A DNA stretch of 64,000 bases from Nitratireductor thuwali (lineage in GTDB: Bacteria > Pseudomonadota > Alphaproteobacteria > Rhizobiales > Rhizobiaceae). The stretch is taken from NCBI RefSeq assembly GCF_036621415.1, contig NZ_CP030941.1:2416001-2480000 (forward strand). The letters run 5' to 3'. Numbering within the stretch: position 1 is the first letter of the stretch; every line of letters starts with the position of its first letter. The position numbers were made by a program, and so were the translations under genes. The notes under the pieces were generated by a model. It was not told the origin of the DNA, did not search any database, and worked only from the letters and a program-made list of their open reading frames with translations. Shown piece after piece: positions 8,402 through 18,046 of this stretch.

Positions 8402-9293
8402 CCTTGAGCGCAAGCAGGCGCTGGTAGAGGTTCGACTTCTTCTCCCCGGTCATGCGCGCGGCCTCGCCCGCCGCCTTCGCCGCCGGCATTTCGCGCGACA
8501 GCGAGATCAGGAGCCGGTCCACCGTCGCCGCGTCTGTCGGCTGCGCCTCGGCCGGCGGCCCGATGCAGACCACCACCTCGCCCTTCGGCGCGCCGGCTTC
8601 GGCATAATGCGCGGCGAGCGCGGCAAGCCCGTCCCGGCGCACTTCCTCGAAAGCCTTCGTCATTTCCCGCGCCACCGCCGCCGGCCGGTCGCCCAGCATC
8701 TTGGTCATCGCCGCAAGGCTGGATGCCAGCCGGCGCGGGGATTCGAAAAAGACCAGCGTCGCCGGCACGCCCGAAAGCTCCTGCAGCCGGCTTTCCCGCT
8801 GCCCGGCCTTGACCGGAAGAAACCCGCCGAACATGAACGCGTCGGTCGGCAGGCCCGATGCCGTCAGCGCGGCAAGCACGGCCGATGGTCCCGGAATGGG
8901 CATCACCTTCAGCCCCGCGTCCTGAACCCGCTCCACCAGCCTGAAGCCCGGATCGGAGATCAGCGGCGTTCCCGCGTCGCTGGCCAGCGCCACGCTCCCG
9001 CCTGCCTCGATGGCGGCAAGCAGCCGCGGCCCGGCTTCTGCGGCGTTGTGCTCGTGATAGGCCGCCGTCCGGCGGCTGATGCCATAGCGGTCCAGAAGCA
9101 CGCGTGTGACCCGCGTGTCCTCGCAGGCCACGATATCGGCGCCCGCCAGCACCTGCAGCGCCCGCAGCGTGATATCCGAAAGATTGCCGATCGGGGTGGC
9201 GACCAGATAGAGCGCCGGCTCCAGCGGCGGCGCGGCGACCTCCACGCCGGCGACCACATAATGCCGTCGATCTGCCGCTTTCCTCTCGCTCAC
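8382..9293 (-). CDS. rsmI: 16S rRNA 2'-O-ribose C1402 methyltransferase RsmI
   Basis: A ~303-residue tetrapyrrole-methylase-fold enzyme that methylates the ribose of C1402 in the 16S rRNA decoding centre. Family signatures are [14 protein letters not shown] near residue 30, [16 protein letters not shown] and PIPGPSA. A GTG at 9293 was chosen as start because GGAAG lies ~10 nt upstream; a TTG at 9302 would add three residues. It forms a pair with yraN and is divergent from the LpoA-like lipoprotein gene. Confidence 0.92.
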   Translation of the reverse strand: MSERKAADRRHYVVAGVEVAAPPLEPALYLVATPIGNLSDITLRALQVLAGADIVACEDTRVTRVLLDRYGISRRTAAYHEHNAAEAGPRLLAAIEAGGSVALASDAGTPLISDPGFRLVERVQDAGLKVMPIPGPSAVLAALTASGLPTDAFMFGGFLPVKAGQRESRLQELSGVPATLVFFESPRRLASSLAAMTKMLGDRPAAVAREMTKAFEEVRRDGLAALAAHYAEAGAPKGEVVVCIGPPAEAQPTDAATVDRLLISLSREMPAAKAAGEAARMTGEKKSNLYQRLLALKGEGRGG

Positions 9294-9406
9294 GCCCGCC
9301 AATCTTCCACCGCAAAATTCATGGATTCACACCGCCTTCTTTGACACGCGTTCACCGGGGTTGCAAATTCACCGGCTATAGCGGCGGACGGGGCTTGGCG
9401 AGGAAC

Positions 9407-10609
9407 ATGACACAGACGAACACCATTCGCGCCGCCCTCGGGCGGGCCTTTGGCATTTTCACGCTGGTCGCCGGCCTTGCCGCCTGCACCCAGCAGCAGG
9501 TGGGCCGCGGGCTGCCCACCGTGGCGCCTCTTCCCGACGCGCCCGCCGTCGCCCAGCCGAGCGGCGAGGTCTTCGGCAATGGCGATATCCGCGTGGCCTT
9601 GCTTCTGCCCCTGAGTGCGGGCGAGAGAGGCGGGGCCGTTGCCGCCGAAATCCGCAACGCCGCCCTCCTGGCGCTGGAGGATCACGGTTCCTCCTCGATC
9701 CAGCTTGTCGTCAAGGATACCGCCGGCACGCCCGAAGGCGCCACCCTGGCGGCGTCCAGCGCGGCGGGGGAGGGCGCGGCCCTCGTCCTCGGCCCGCTCT
9801 TTGCCGCCAATGTGCGCGCTGCCGCCGAAGTGCTGCGCCCGCGCGGCACGACCATGATCGCCTTCTCCTCGGACAGCAGCGTCGCCGCTCCCGGCGTCTT
9901 CCTGAATTCCCATCAGCCCGAGGGCCTCGTCGACCGCGTCATTTCCTTTGCCGCCTCGCAAGGAGTGTCGAGGGTCGTCGCGATCGTGCCCAACGATGCC
10001 GGTGGCGCACTGGCCGAAAGCCAGGCGCGCCAGACCTTGCAGCGCACCGGCGGCAGCCTTGCCGCTGTCGCCCGCTACGATCACGACACCGCCTCCGTGC
10101 TCACCGCCGCGCAGGAGGTCGCCCTTGCCGTCCAGGACGCCGACGCCGTCCTCCTGCCGGACGGCGGCAACGCGCCCGCGGCGATCGCCGCCTCGCTTTC
10201 GGAGATGGGGGTCGACCTGTCGGGCAAGCGGCTTCTGGGCACCGGCCAGTGGGCCAGCGCCGATCTGTCGAGCCCGGCGCTTCAAGGCGGCTGGTATGCG
10301 GATGTGGAGCACGAGCGCATGAACCGCTTCAAGGAGCGCTACCGGGCCCGGTACGGCGCCGAGCCCAGCCTGACCGCGGCGCTCGGCTACGACACCGTCA
10401 CGCTCGCCGTCGCCCTCGGCCAGCGTGGCGGCGCCGGGACCTTCGCCCCGGCCAATCTCACCCGCGCCTCCGGCTATGCCGGCTATGGCGGCATCTTCCG
10501 CTTCCGCCCCGACGGCACGGCTGAAAGAGGCTACGCGGTATACGAGGTAAGGGAGGGCCAGCCCGTCCTTATCAGCCCCGCCCCCGCCAGCCTGGCGGGG
10601 GAGAGCTAG
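9407..10609 (+). CDS. LpoA-like penicillin-binding protein activator (lipoprotein)
   Basis: A 400-residue protein with a lipoprotein signal ending in LAACT (lipidated Cys near residue 25). Nearly all the rest is a type I periplasmic-binding-protein fold (Peripla_BP_6-like), beginning IRVALLLPLS. In alphaproteobacteria this protein is called a penicillin-binding protein activator by similarity to the C-terminal domain of LpoA, but lacks the LpoA N-terminal TPR domain. The divergent pairing with rsmI supports this. ATG at 9407 has AGGA just upstream. A role in peptidoglycan synthesis is by homology only. Confidence 0.82.
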   Translation: MTQTNTIRAALGRAFGIFTLVAGLAACTQQQVGRGLPTVAPLPDAPAVAQPSGEVFGNGDIRVALLLPLSAGERGGAVAAEIRNAALLALEDHGSSSIQLVVKDTAGTPEGATLAASSAAGEGAALVLGPLFAANVRAAAEVLRPRGTTMIAFSSDSSVAAPGVFLNSHQPEGLVDRVISFAASQGVSRVVAIVPNDAGGALAESQARQTLQRTGGSLAAVARYDHDTASVLTAAQEVALAVQDADAVLLPDGGNAPAAIAASLSEMGVDLSGKRLLGTGQWASADLSSPALQGGWYADVEHERMNRFKERYRARYGAEPSLTAALGYDTVTLAVALGQRGGAGTFAPANLTRASGYAGYGGIFRFRPDGTAERGYAVYEVREGQPVLISPAPASLAGES

Positions 10610-10715
10610 CATGGTCGGCCGGGATGGACAAACGGTCGGGCACTGCGCTTTTTCCAGAGATGATGACGGTGGCCGCGCTTGATTCAGCCTGAACTCATCA
10701 AGCGATAGGCGTCGC

Positions 10716-11879
10716 CTACCGCGCCAGATCCGCCACCACCGCGTCCAGCACGACCATTCCCGCCGGCGTCGCGCGCAGGCCGGAATTGCCGACGGGCTCG
10801 ACCAGCCCTTCATCGCGCAGCGCGGAAATGCGCCGGGGCTCCAGCGGCCGCCCGGCGAGCTTTTCGAAACGGACGAGGTCGATGCCCTCCACCAGCCGCA
10901 GGCCCATCAGCAGGAATTCGTCGGCTTCCTCCACCCGCGACAAGGTCTCGCCGCCGGTCACGCCCTGGCCCTTGCGCTCCACGAGGTCGAGCCAGGTTTC
11001 CGGCACGCGTTCGGTGAAGGTCACGATCCGCTGTCCGTTTTCGATGAAGCGGCCATGCGCGCCGGGGCCGACGCCGACATATTCGCCATAGCGCCAGTAG
11101 ATGAGGTTGTGCCTGCTTTCCGCGCCGGGTTTCGCATGGTTGGAGATCTCGTATGCCGGCAGTCCCTGCGCCGCCGTCACCGCCTGGGTCGCTTCGTAAA
11201 GCTGCGCCGCCTGCTCGACGTCCGGCACGCTCAGCTTGCCGGCCGCCCGCAGCGCGAAGAACGGCGTCCCCTGCTCGATGGTGAGCTGATAGAGCGACAG
11301 ATGGTCGGCGGCGTACGAGATCGCCCGCTCTAGTTCTTGGCTCCAGTCCTCCACCGTCTGGCCGGGCCGCGCATAGATCAGGTCGAAGGAGAGTCGGGGA
11401 AAGTTGGCGCGCGCCAGCTCTATGGCGTGCAGCGCCTCGCTCACGTCGTGCAGCCGTCCCAGGAAGCGCAGATCCTTGTCGTTGAGCGCCTGAACACCCA
11501 GCGAGACCCGGTTGACGCCGGCCATGCGGTAGCCGCGAAATCGGTCAGCCTCCACCGAGGAGGGGTTGGCCTCGAGCGTGATTTCGACGTTCTGCGGCAC
11601 CGTCCATTCCGCAGCGATGGCGTCCAGAATGCCGCCGACCGTTCCCGGATCCATCAGCGATGGCGTTCCGCCGCCCAGGAAGATGCTCGTCACCTCGCGC
11701 GGCCCGGTCCGCTGGCGCATCGTCGCCAGTTCGCGCGCAAAGGCCGCGCCGAAGCGCACTTGGTCCACCGGCTGATGGCGCACGTGGCTGTTGAAGTCGC
11801 AATAGGGGCACTTGGTCGCGCAGAACGGCCAGTGCACATAGATGCCGAAACCGGGGTCCCGGTCGAGAATTTCCGTCAT
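10716..11879 (-). CDS. hemW: Radical SAM haem chaperone HemW
   Basis: A 387-residue radical SAM protein. The 4Fe-4S motif CATKCPYCD (CxxxCxxC) lies near residues 19-26, followed by GGGTPS (SAM binding), and a C-terminal HemN-type domain with [12 protein letters not shown]. HemW is a haem chaperone, not the oxygen-independent coproporphyrinogen oxidase HemN, with which it is often confused. The ATG at 11879 overlaps the rdgB stop by 4 bp, so the two are translationally coupled. Confidence 0.92.
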   Translation of the reverse strand: MTEILDRDPGFGIYVHWPFCATKCPYCDFNSHVRHQPVDQVRFGAAFARELATMRQRTGPREVTSIFLGGGTPSLMDPGTVGGILDAIAAEWTVPQNVEITLEANPSSVEADRFRGYRMAGVNRVSLGVQALNDKDLRFLGRLHDVSEALHAIELARANFPRLSFDLIYARPGQTVEDWSQELERAISYAADHLSLYQLTIEQGTPFFALRAAGKLSVPDVEQAAQLYEATQAVTAAQGLPAYEISNHAKPGAESRHNLIYWRYGEYVGVGPGAHGRFIENGQRIVTFTERVPETWLDLVERKGQGVTGGETLSRVEEADEFLLMGLRLVEGIDLVRFEKLAGRPLEPRRISALRDEGLVEPVGNSGLRATPAGMVVLDAVVADLAR

Positions 11880-12523
11880 GGCCTTGCCAGTCTTGCCTCG
11901 GCGAACAGCTTGAACGCGCGGGCGCGGTGGGAAAGGGCGGTTTCCTCGCCCGGCTTCCAGCCGTGCTTCTGGTCGGCGCTCATCTCGCCGAATGTGGTGG
12001 AATAACCCTCCGGCTGAAACACCGGATCGTAGCCGAAGCCCAGTTCGCCCCTCGGCGGCCAGACGAGATGGCCTTCCACCTCGCCGCGGTAATATTCGGT
12101 CTCGCCGTCGGGCAGGCAAAGGCAAAGCACCGCGACGAAACGCGCCCGGCGCTCCTGCGGGGTCTCCGCGCCTTTTTCCCGCAACAGCCTTTCCACCTTC
12201 TCCATGGCAACGCCGAAATCGCGGCTGCCGTCCGGCAGGGTCGCCCAGTCGGCGGTATAGACGCCCGGCGCGCCGTCGAGCGCATCGGCGCACATGCCCG
12301 AATCGTCGGCCAGCGCCGGCATGCCGGTCGCCTTGGCGGCCGCCAGCGCCTTGATATGGGCGTTCTCCTCGAACGACGTTCCCGTCTCCTCGGGCTCGGC
12401 CAGTCCCAGTTCGGCGGCCGAGCGCACCTCGAAGCCGAAGGGCTGCAGCAGCCCGGCAAACTCCTTCAGCTTGCCCTTGTTGTGGCTTGCAAGAACAAAC
12501 TTCCGGTCCTTAATTTCTCTCAC
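11876..12523 (-). CDS. rdgB: RdgB/HAM1 non-canonical purine NTP pyrophosphatase
   Basis: A 215-residue nucleotide-sanitising enzyme that hydrolyses dITP, ITP and XTP to monophosphates and so keeps deaminated purines out of DNA. Motifs: [10 protein letters not shown] (substrate loop, start of the fold), ADDSG with the catalytic Asp, FGYDPVF, and SHRARA at the end. Start is a GTG at 12523 (VREIKDRKF), placed where the family begins. It overlaps the VOC gene by 4 bp upstream and hemW by 4 bp downstream. Confidence 0.93.
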   Translation of the reverse strand: MREIKDRKFVLASHNKGKLKEFAGLLQPFGFEVRSAAELGLAEPEETGTSFEENAHIKALAAAKATGMPALADDSGMCADALDGAPGVYTADWATLPDGSRDFGVAMEKVERLLREKGAETPQERRARFVAVLCLCLPDGETEYYRGEVEGHLVWPPRGELGFGYDPVFQPEGYSTTFGEMSADQKHGWKPGEETALSHRARAFKLFAEARLARP

Positions 12524-12933
12524 GAAAAACCCCAGATGCGTGGTTCGGCGAATTCCAGCGAATTGCCGAACGGGTCGCGAAAATAGATGGAGCGCCCGCC
12601 TGCCGGCCACTCGAAATCCGCCTCTATGCCGATCCCCGCCGCTTCGAGCCGGCCCCGCCATTGCTCGATTTCGGCGGCATCGGCCGCAAAGCACAAATGT
12701 CCTTCGCCGACCGCGCCATGCGGCGGCACCGGCAGCTTGGCCTCGGGCGGCGGCGGCACCTTGGTCGCCTCGGGATCGAACAGCAGCACCAAGGCCTCAC
12801 CGCAACGGAAGAAGACATGCCTGCCCTCCACCCTGGCGATGCGCTCCAGCCCGAGCACCTGGCCATAGAAGCGCTCGGCCTCATTGAGGTCGCTCACATA
12901 AAGCGCGGCTTCGAGTATGGCTTTGGGCTTCAT
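12520..12933 (-). CDS. VOC (glyoxalase/bleomycin resistance) family protein
   Basis: A 137-residue single VOC domain: [18 protein letters not shown] at the start and the closing [14 protein letters not shown] strand with its Glu metal ligand. Such proteins are metal-dependent lyases, dioxygenases or binding proteins; the substrate cannot be told from sequence. The stop overlaps the rdgB GTG by 4 bp and the start is 11 bp downstream of rph, so it is co-transcribed within the rph-rdgB-hemW unit. Its place in this otherwise housekeeping operon is a lineage feature. Confidence 0.85.
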   Translation of the reverse strand: MKPKAILEAALYVSDLNEAERFYGQVLGLERIARVEGRHVFFRCGEALVLLFDPEATKVPPPPEAKLPVPPHGAVGEGHLCFAADAAEIEQWRGRLEAAGIGIEADFEWPAGGRSIYFRDPFGNSLEFAEPRIWGFS

Positions 12934-12944
12934 CGGCTCCTGTC

Positions 12945-13661
12945 CTACGAGACGGCCATCTTCTGCAGATCCACCAGTCGCTGCACGCCCTGCTTCGCCA
13001 GCGACAGCAGCGCGCTGAATTCTTCCTCCGAAAAGGGCGCGCCCTCGGCCGTGCCCTGGATTTCGACGATGCCGCCCATGCCAGTCATCACGAAATTGGC
13101 GTCGGTCTCGGCGGCCGAATCCTCGGCATAGTCGAGATCCAGTACCGGCGTACCATCACAAATACCGCAGGAAATGGCGGCAACATGGTCCTTCAGCACT
13201 TTTTCGATGGAAATCATCTGCCGGGCCTGCATCCAGCTCAGGCAGTCGTGCAGCGCGACGAACCCGCCGGTGATCGCCGCCGTGCGCGTGCCGCCATCGG
13301 CTTGGATCACGTCGCAATCGACGGTGATCTGCAGTTCGCCGAGCGCCTGCAGGTCCACGACCGAGCGCAGCGAGCGCCCGATCAGCCGCTGGATTTCCAG
13401 CGTGCGCCCGCCCTGCTTGCCGGACGCGGCCTCGCGCCGCATGCGGTCTCCGGTCGAGCGCGGCAGCATGCCGTATTCGGCCGTCACCCAGCCCTTGCCC
13501 GTATTGCGCAGCCAGCCCGGCACCTTCTCTTCCAGGCTGGCCGTGCACAGCACATGCGTGTCGCCGAATTTGACGAGGCAGGAGCCTTCGGCATGTTTGG
13601 ATATGCCGCGCTCGAAGCTGACGGCGCGCATCTCGTCCGCCTGCCGTTTGGATGGTCGCAT
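12945..13661 (-). CDS. rph: Ribonuclease PH
   Basis: A 238-residue phosphorolytic 3'-5' exoribonuclease that trims tRNA 3' ends. It begins [12 protein letters not shown] and has the family stretches [21 protein letters not shown]-like basic loop (GDRMRREA), and [17 protein letters not shown], which carries the phosphate-binding and active-site region. The ATG at 13661 is canonical for the family. Divergent from hrcA by 222 bp, an arrangement widely conserved in Hyphomicrobiales. Confidence 0.95.
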   Translation of the reverse strand: MRPSKRQADEMRAVSFERGISKHAEGSCLVKFGDTHVLCTASLEEKVPGWLRNTGKGWVTAEYGMLPRSTGDRMRREAASGKQGGRTLEIQRLIGRSLRSVVDLQALGELQITVDCDVIQADGGTRTAAITGGFVALHDCLSWMQARQMISIEKVLKDHVAAISCGICDGTPVLDLDYAEDSAAETDANFVMTGMGGIVEIQGTAEGAPFSEEEFSALLSLAKQGVQRLVDLQKMAVS

Positions 13662-13832
13662 GGTTCGGGCATCTCCTGAGTGGATTGGTCGAGGGTTGAT
13701 CGTGGCTGGGCTTGTAACTTTCCGTCTCCCCCGACGCAAAGGAAAACCGCGCCATCCCGCCTGTTTGAGGGCAATGGGCAGACAGGACGATCTGCAAGGG
13801 CCGTCGGGTTCACCCGATTGCCCTGAGCGCAG

Positions 13833-13883
13833 TTGTGATGTGAGCGGCAACGCTTATATTCGCAGGTCAGGAGTTCCTGACCC
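13833..13883 (+). promoter_or_regulatory. hrcA promoter and palindrome over the ribosome binding site
   Basis: A sigma-70-like promoter is visible: TTGTGA (13833-13838), 16 nt, TATATT (13855-13860). Immediately downstream is a perfect palindrome, GGTCAGG (13865-13871), AGTT, CCTGACC (13876-13882), ending one base before the ATG. It contains the only Shine-Dalgarno-like sequence, AGGAG. It could be an operator across the start site or a hairpin that hides the ribosome binding site. No CIRCE element (TTAGCACTC-N9-GAGTGCTAA) is present. Confidence 0.5.
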
Positions 13884-14954
13884 ATGACCAAGCCCGTGAC
13901 CGATCCGAACCTTCAGTCTCTCGACGCCCGTTCGCGCGACATCTTTCGGCTGATCGTCGAGACTTATCTGCATGATGGAGAGCCGCTCGGCTCGCGCAAT
14001 CTGTCGCGCATGCTGCCGAAACAGCTCTCCCCCGCCACCATTCGCAACGTGATGAGCGATCTGGAGCATCTGGGGCTAATCTATGCGCCGCATGTTTCGG
14101 CGGGGCGGCTGCCCACCCAGCAGGGCCTGCGCTTCTTCGTCGACGCCTTCATGGAGATTGGCGACCTCTCCGAGGAGGAACGCCAGGTGATCGAGGCGCA
14201 GATAAAGGCGGCCGGCAAGAGCCAGTCGCTCGAACATATGCTGACCGAGGCGAGCCAGATGCTGTCGGGCCTGTCGCGCGGCGCCGGCCTCGTGTTGGCC
14301 ACCAAGAGCGAGGCGGCGCTCAAGCATATCGAGTTCATCCAGCTCGAGCCGCGCAAGGCGCTGGCCGTTCTCGTCTCGCAGAATGGCGATGTGGAAAACC
14401 GGGTGCTGGACCTGCCGGCCGGCGTCACCGCCTCTCAGCTCGTCGAGGCGTCGAACTTCCTCAATGCCCATATCAGGGGCCGGACCCTTGCGGAGGCAAA
14501 GGCCGAGATGGCGCGGTTGAAGGAAGAAACGCGCGCCGCCCTTGATTCGCTGTCCCAATCCCTGGTCGAGCAGGGGCTGGCGGTCTGGGCCGGGGCAGGC
14601 AGCGACGCCCCCGCCAGGCTCATCGTGCGCGGCCGGGCGAACCTGCTTGAAAACGTCACCGCCCAGGCCGACATCGAGCTCCTTCGCCATCTGTTCCAGG
14701 ATCTGGAGACCAAGGAGGCGCTCGTCCAGCTTCTGGAGCTCGCCGAGGATGGTCCCGGGGTGCGCATTTTCATCGGCTCTGAGAACAAGCTCTTCTCGCT
14801 GTCGGGCTCATCGCTCGTGGTGGCGCCCTACAGGGATCAGGATTCGCGCATCGTCGGCGCGCTCGGCATCATCGGCCCGACCCGGCTCAACTATGCCCGC
14901 ATCGTGCCGATGGTGGATTATACGGCCCAGCTGGTCGGCCGCCTGTTGCGATAA
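13884..14954 (+). CDS. hrcA: Heat-inducible transcription repressor HrcA
   Basis: A 356-residue repressor that binds CIRCE operators of chaperonin genes. The winged helix is N-terminal (about 10-95; [18 protein letters not shown] is the recognition region), followed by a GAF-like domain and inserted dimerisation segment. It starts with ATG at 13884, next to a palindrome that includes its Shine-Dalgarno sequence. Divergent from rph and followed by the ABM gene and grpE. No CIRCE copy is seen in the window, so its targets (probably groESL) lie elsewhere. Confidence 0.94.
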   Translation: MTKPVTDPNLQSLDARSRDIFRLIVETYLHDGEPLGSRNLSRMLPKQLSPATIRNVMSDLEHLGLIYAPHVSAGRLPTQQGLRFFVDAFMEIGDLSEEERQVIEAQIKAAGKSQSLEHMLTEASQMLSGLSRGAGLVLATKSEAALKHIEFIQLEPRKALAVLVSQNGDVENRVLDLPAGVTASQLVEASNFLNAHIRGRTLAEAKAEMARLKEETRAALDSLSQSLVEQGLAVWAGAGSDAPARLIVRGRANLLENVTAQADIELLRHLFQDLETKEALVQLLELAEDGPGVRIFIGSENKLFSLSGSSLVVAPYRDQDSRIVGALGIIGPTRLNYARIVPMVDYTAQLVGRLLR

Positions 14955-14980
14955 ACCGGCTGCGGCACGGAGAGGGAAAC

Positions 14981-15277
14981 ATGTTCGGTCTGATTGGAAA
15001 GATGCGGGCCCAGCCCGGGCAAAGGGATGCGCTCATCGCCATCCTGCTTGAATCCACGGGCGGCATGCCCGGCTGCCTCAGCTACGTCGTGGCGCGGGAC
15101 GAAGGGGAGGAGGACGCCATCTGGATCACCGAGGTCTGGGACGGCGAGGACAGCCACAAGGCCTCCCTCTCCTTGCCGCAGGTGCAGGCGGCGATCGCCC
15201 GGGCGCGGCCGCTCATCGCCGGCTTCGATAGTCGGATCCGCACCGTGCCGGCGGGCGGCGCCGGCCTTGCCGGGTAA
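14981..15277 (+). CDS. ABM-domain (antibiotic biosynthesis monooxygenase-like) protein
   Basis: A 98-residue ferredoxin-fold protein of the ABM superfamily: MFGLIGKMRAQPGQRD, a central GCLSYVVARD strand and TEVWDGEDSHKASL, where the family has W(E/D)...H. Members include small quinol monooxygenases such as YgiN and haem-degrading enzymes, but many have no known function. ATG at 14981 has AGAGGGA upstream. It sits 26 bp after hrcA and 111 bp before grpE, and so probably shares the hrcA transcript. Confidence 0.8.
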   Translation: MFGLIGKMRAQPGQRDALIAILLESTGGMPGCLSYVVARDEGEEDAIWITEVWDGEDSHKASLSLPQVQAAIARARPLIAGFDSRIRTVPAGGAGLAG

Positions 15278-15322
15278 GGCCGCAGGTTTAGGGCCGGCGG
15301 GTGAGGCCATGCGCACGCACCC

Positions 15323-15351
15323 CTTGATTTTCCAGCCGCAAAGCTCGATAT
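15323..15351 (+). promoter_or_regulatory. Sigma-32-like promoter before grpE
   Basis: CTTGATT (15323-15329), 14 nt, then CTCGATAT (15344-15351), compared with the RpoH consensus CTTGAAA-N11/16-CCCCATNT. The spacing equals that of the better match before hsp20. It would give a leader of about 30 nt before the grpE ATG at 15389. GrpE is a classical RpoH target, which supports the assignment, but the -10 element has two mismatches. Confidence 0.45.
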
Positions 15352-15388
15352 CCGGCCCGACTTTGGATTTGAAAAAGACGGACAGGCA

Positions 15389-16036
15389 ATGAACACCCAT
15401 CGCAAGGACGACGACGCGTTCAACAATACCGAGGCGGAGAACGAAGAGGTCCCGACCGAGAACGTGGAAGCCGAGGGCGAAGGCGTTTCGGAGGAAGATG
15501 TTCTTCTGCGTCTGGCCAGGGAGAACGAGGAACTGAAGGAGCAGGCGCTGCGGCTGGCCGCGGAGATGGATAATCTGCGCAAGCGTACGCAGCGCGACGT
15601 CGCCGATGCGCGTGCCTACGGCGTCGCCAATTTCGCCCGCGACATGCTGCAGGTCTCCGACAACCTTCAGCGTGCCCTGGAGGCGGTGCCGGCCGAATCG
15701 CGGGAGAATGCGGATTCCGGACTCAAGGCGCTGGTCGAAGGCGTCGAGATGACCGAACGCGCCATGCTATCGACGCTGGAGCGCCACGGCGTCAAGCGCA
15801 TCGATCCCAAGGGCGAGAAGTTCGACCCGAATTTCCACCAGGCCATGTTCGAGGTTCCCAATCCGGACGTGCCGGTCAACACCGTCGTTCAGGTCGTGCA
15901 GACGGGCTACGTCATCGGCGAGCGCGTCCTGCGCCCGGCCATGGTCGGCGTGGCCAAGGGCGGCCCCAGGGAAGGCGCCGCGTCGAAGGACGCGCAGGCG
16001 GCTGAAACGGACGAGCGGTCGGGCGGATCGGGCTGA
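15389..16036 (+). CDS. grpE: Nucleotide exchange factor GrpE
   Basis: A 215-residue co-chaperone that drives ADP release from DnaK. It has an acidic disordered N-terminus, a long coiled coil (about 45-105; [16 protein letters not shown] then [13 protein letters not shown]), and a C-terminal beta domain with [13 protein letters not shown] and [20 protein letters not shown] ~25-residue acidic tail follows. dnaK and dnaJ are not next to it in this window. Confidence 0.95.
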   Translation: MNTHRKDDDAFNNTEAENEEVPTENVEAEGEGVSEEDVLLRLARENEELKEQALRLAAEMDNLRKRTQRDVADARAYGVANFARDMLQVSDNLQRALEAVPAESRENADSGLKALVEGVEMTERAMLSTLERHGVKRIDPKGEKFDPNFHQAMFEVPNPDVPVNTVVQVVQTGYVIGERVLRPAMVGVAKGGPREGAASKDAQAAETDERSGGSG

Positions 16037-16244
16037 AAATGTTATGGGCGGCGGTAGGGCTTGCATGGGCGTGTCCCGCCTCGCCTTTCCTTTCCCGCCC
16101 GATAGGCTGTCGCGCGAGGGCGATTCCAGGAAGGTGGAGCCGGTTCTCCGTCCGCAATTGCGGAAGACCCAATAGTTGGATCAGCCCGGCGTTCTGTGAG
16201 ACGCTGAACTGACCTGGCGGCCGAGTAGCCGCGCGGAGCCGCCG

Positions 16245-16877
16245 ATGAACCCCTTGCTGATTCTCGACTATGCGGGCGTGGCCGTCTTTGCGGCCACCGG
16301 CGCGCTGGCGGCCTCGCGCAAGCAGCTGGACATCATCGGTTTTCTGTTCTTCGCCGGTGTCACCGGCACGGGCGGCGGCACGCTGCGTGACCTGGTGTTG
16401 GGCCTGCCGGTCTTCTGGGTGGTCAATCCCACCTATGTCGCGGTCTGCGCCGTCGTCGGCGGCCTTGTCTATTTCACCGCCCATCTGGTCGAATCGCGCT
16501 ACCGTCTTCTGCTCTGGCTGGATGCGGTGGGCCTTTCGGCCTACGGTGTCCTGGGCGCCGCCGTCGGGCTTGCGGCATCGGGCTCGCCCATCGTGGCGCT
16601 GGTCACGGGCGTATTGACCGCCACTTTCGGCGGCATCATCCGCGATCTCCTGGCGGGAGAGCCCTCGGTCCTGCTCCGGCCCGAAATCTATGTGAGCGCG
16701 GCGCTCACCGGCGCCGCCGTTTTCACCGGGGCCGATCTTGCCGGCCTCACGCTCGCTCCGGCCTCGCTGATGGCCTTCGCCGCCGCCTTCCTGGTGCGCG
16801 GCGGCGCCTTGCGCTTCGGCTGGACGGTGCCGCGCTACAAGCCGCGTCCTGGCCGCCGGCCGGAAGACATTCCCTGA
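16245..16877 (+). CDS. TRIC/UPF0126 family membrane protein
   Basis: A 210-residue membrane protein with seven hydrophobic segments and an internal duplication: the conserved element GGGTLRDLVLG of the first half recurs as GGIIRDLLAGE in the second. This is the trimeric intracellular cation channel-like fold; prokaryotic members conduct monovalent cations or are uncharacterised. ATG at 16245 begins the first membrane segment. It is convergent with the adenosine kinase-type gene, 13 bp apart. Confidence 0.85.
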   Translation: MNPLLILDYAGVAVFAATGALAASRKQLDIIGFLFFAGVTGTGGGTLRDLVLGLPVFWVVNPTYVAVCAVVGGLVYFTAHLVESRYRLLLWLDAVGLSAYGVLGAAVGLAASGSPIVALVTGVLTATFGGIIRDLLAGEPSVLLRPEIYVSAALTGAAVFTGADLAGLTLAPASLMAFAAAFLVRGGALRFGWTVPRYKPRPGRRPEDIP

Positions 16878-16890
16878 GCGGGTATCCGGC

Positions 16891-17883
16891 CTACAGCAGG
16901 CCCGCCTGCTGGGCAGCTTCCTTGAGCGAGAACTGCAGGCGCGGTCCCACCTGCTTGATGACCTGGGCAGCGGCGAACGAGCCGAGATTGCCGCAATCGG
17001 CGAGGCTGCGGCCATTCGTATAGCCGAACAGGAAGCCCGCCGCGTAAAGGTCGCCCGCGCCCGTCGTGTCCACGACCTGCTCCACTGGCACGACATCCAC
17101 CCGCGCCGTTTCCTCGCCCCGCACCACCAGCGAGCCCTTTTCCGACATGGTGATGGCCGCGACCGAGCAATCCTGGCGGATGGCCTCGACCGCGTCGTTG
17201 AAGGAGGAAGTCTGGTAGAGCGCCAGCAGCTCGTGCTGGTTGGCGAAAACGATGTCGACCCGGCCAGACCGCATCAGCTCCAGGAACTCGTCGCGATAGC
17301 GGTCGACGCAGAACGGATCGGACAGCGACATCGCCATTTCCCCGCCGGCGGCATGGGTGATGTCGGCGGTCTGGCGGATCGCCTCCTTGGCGCGCGGCGG
17401 ATCCCACAGATAGCCCTCGAAATAGCTGACCTTGGCGCCCTGCGCCTTTCCTTCCTCGACATCCTCGGGGCCCAGCTCCACGCAGGCGCCCAGATAGGTG
17501 TTCATGGACCGCTCGCCGTCCGGCGTCACGAAGATCATCGAACGCGCGGTCGGCGGATGACCTTCCAGCGGCCGCGTGTCGAAGGCAACGCCCTGGGCGC
17601 GGATGTCATGCGTATAGATTTCGCCGAGTTGGTCGTTGCAGACCTTGCCGAAGAATGCCGCCTTGCCGCCCAGGCTTGCGACGCCCGCGGCCGTGTTGCC
17701 CGCGCTGCCGCCCGAGGTTTCGATCGCCGGCCCCATGCGCTGGTAGAGCAGCGTCGAGCGCTCGACGTCGATCAGGTTCATCGCACCCCGGATGATGCCG
17801 TTCTCCGTCAGGAAGGCCTCGTCGCATCGCGCGATGATGTCCACGATCGCATTGCCGACGCACAGCACGTCAAATTTGCTCAT
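16891..17883 (-). CDS. PfkB-family kinase, adenosine kinase type
   Basis: A 330-residue ribokinase-fold enzyme. N-terminal GNAIVDI, the glycine pair GGSAGNTAAG, and the C-terminal anion hole and catalytic Asp in DTTGAGDLYAAGF identify PfkB carbohydrate/nucleoside kinases. Length and sequence (LLYQRMGPAIETSGGSAGN) match the group annotated adenosine kinase in Hyphomicrobiales, which would phosphorylate adenosine to AMP. The substrate is inferred. The ATG at 17883 was chosen; further upstream the frame is not protein-like. Divergent from the EI24 gene. Confidence 0.85.
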   Translation of the reverse strand: MSKFDVLCVGNAIVDIIARCDEAFLTENGIIRGAMNLIDVERSTLLYQRMGPAIETSGGSAGNTAAGVASLGGKAAFFGKVCNDQLGEIYTHDIRAQGVAFDTRPLEGHPPTARSMIFVTPDGERSMNTYLGACVELGPEDVEEGKAQGAKVSYFEGYLWDPPRAKEAIRQTADITHAAGGEMAMSLSDPFCVDRYRDEFLELMRSGRVDIVFANQHELLALYQTSSFNDAVEAIRQDCSVAAITMSEKGSLVVRGEETARVDVVPVEQVVDTTGAGDLYAAGFLFGYTNGRSLADCGNLGSFAAAQVIKQVGPRLQFSLKEAAQQAGLL

Positions 17884-18046
17884 AAAGGTCTCCGGAAAGC
17901 GATGGTCTATATGGGCGGGAACGGGTTTAAGCCGATGTAGAACATCGCCGGCAAATATGGAAGGCGCGCTTCGCCGCAACCATTGCGCTGGCGCCGCCGC
18001 CCACCTATGTCGCTGATGACACCGGACAAGAAGGGCGAACGCCAAG

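Noticed and set aside
13711..13736. Sigma-32-like CTTGTAA-N11-CCCCGACG upstream of hrcA
   Set aside because: The -10 lacks the CATNT part and it lies about 150 bp upstream; the sigma-70-like pair at 13833-13860 is the better promoter.
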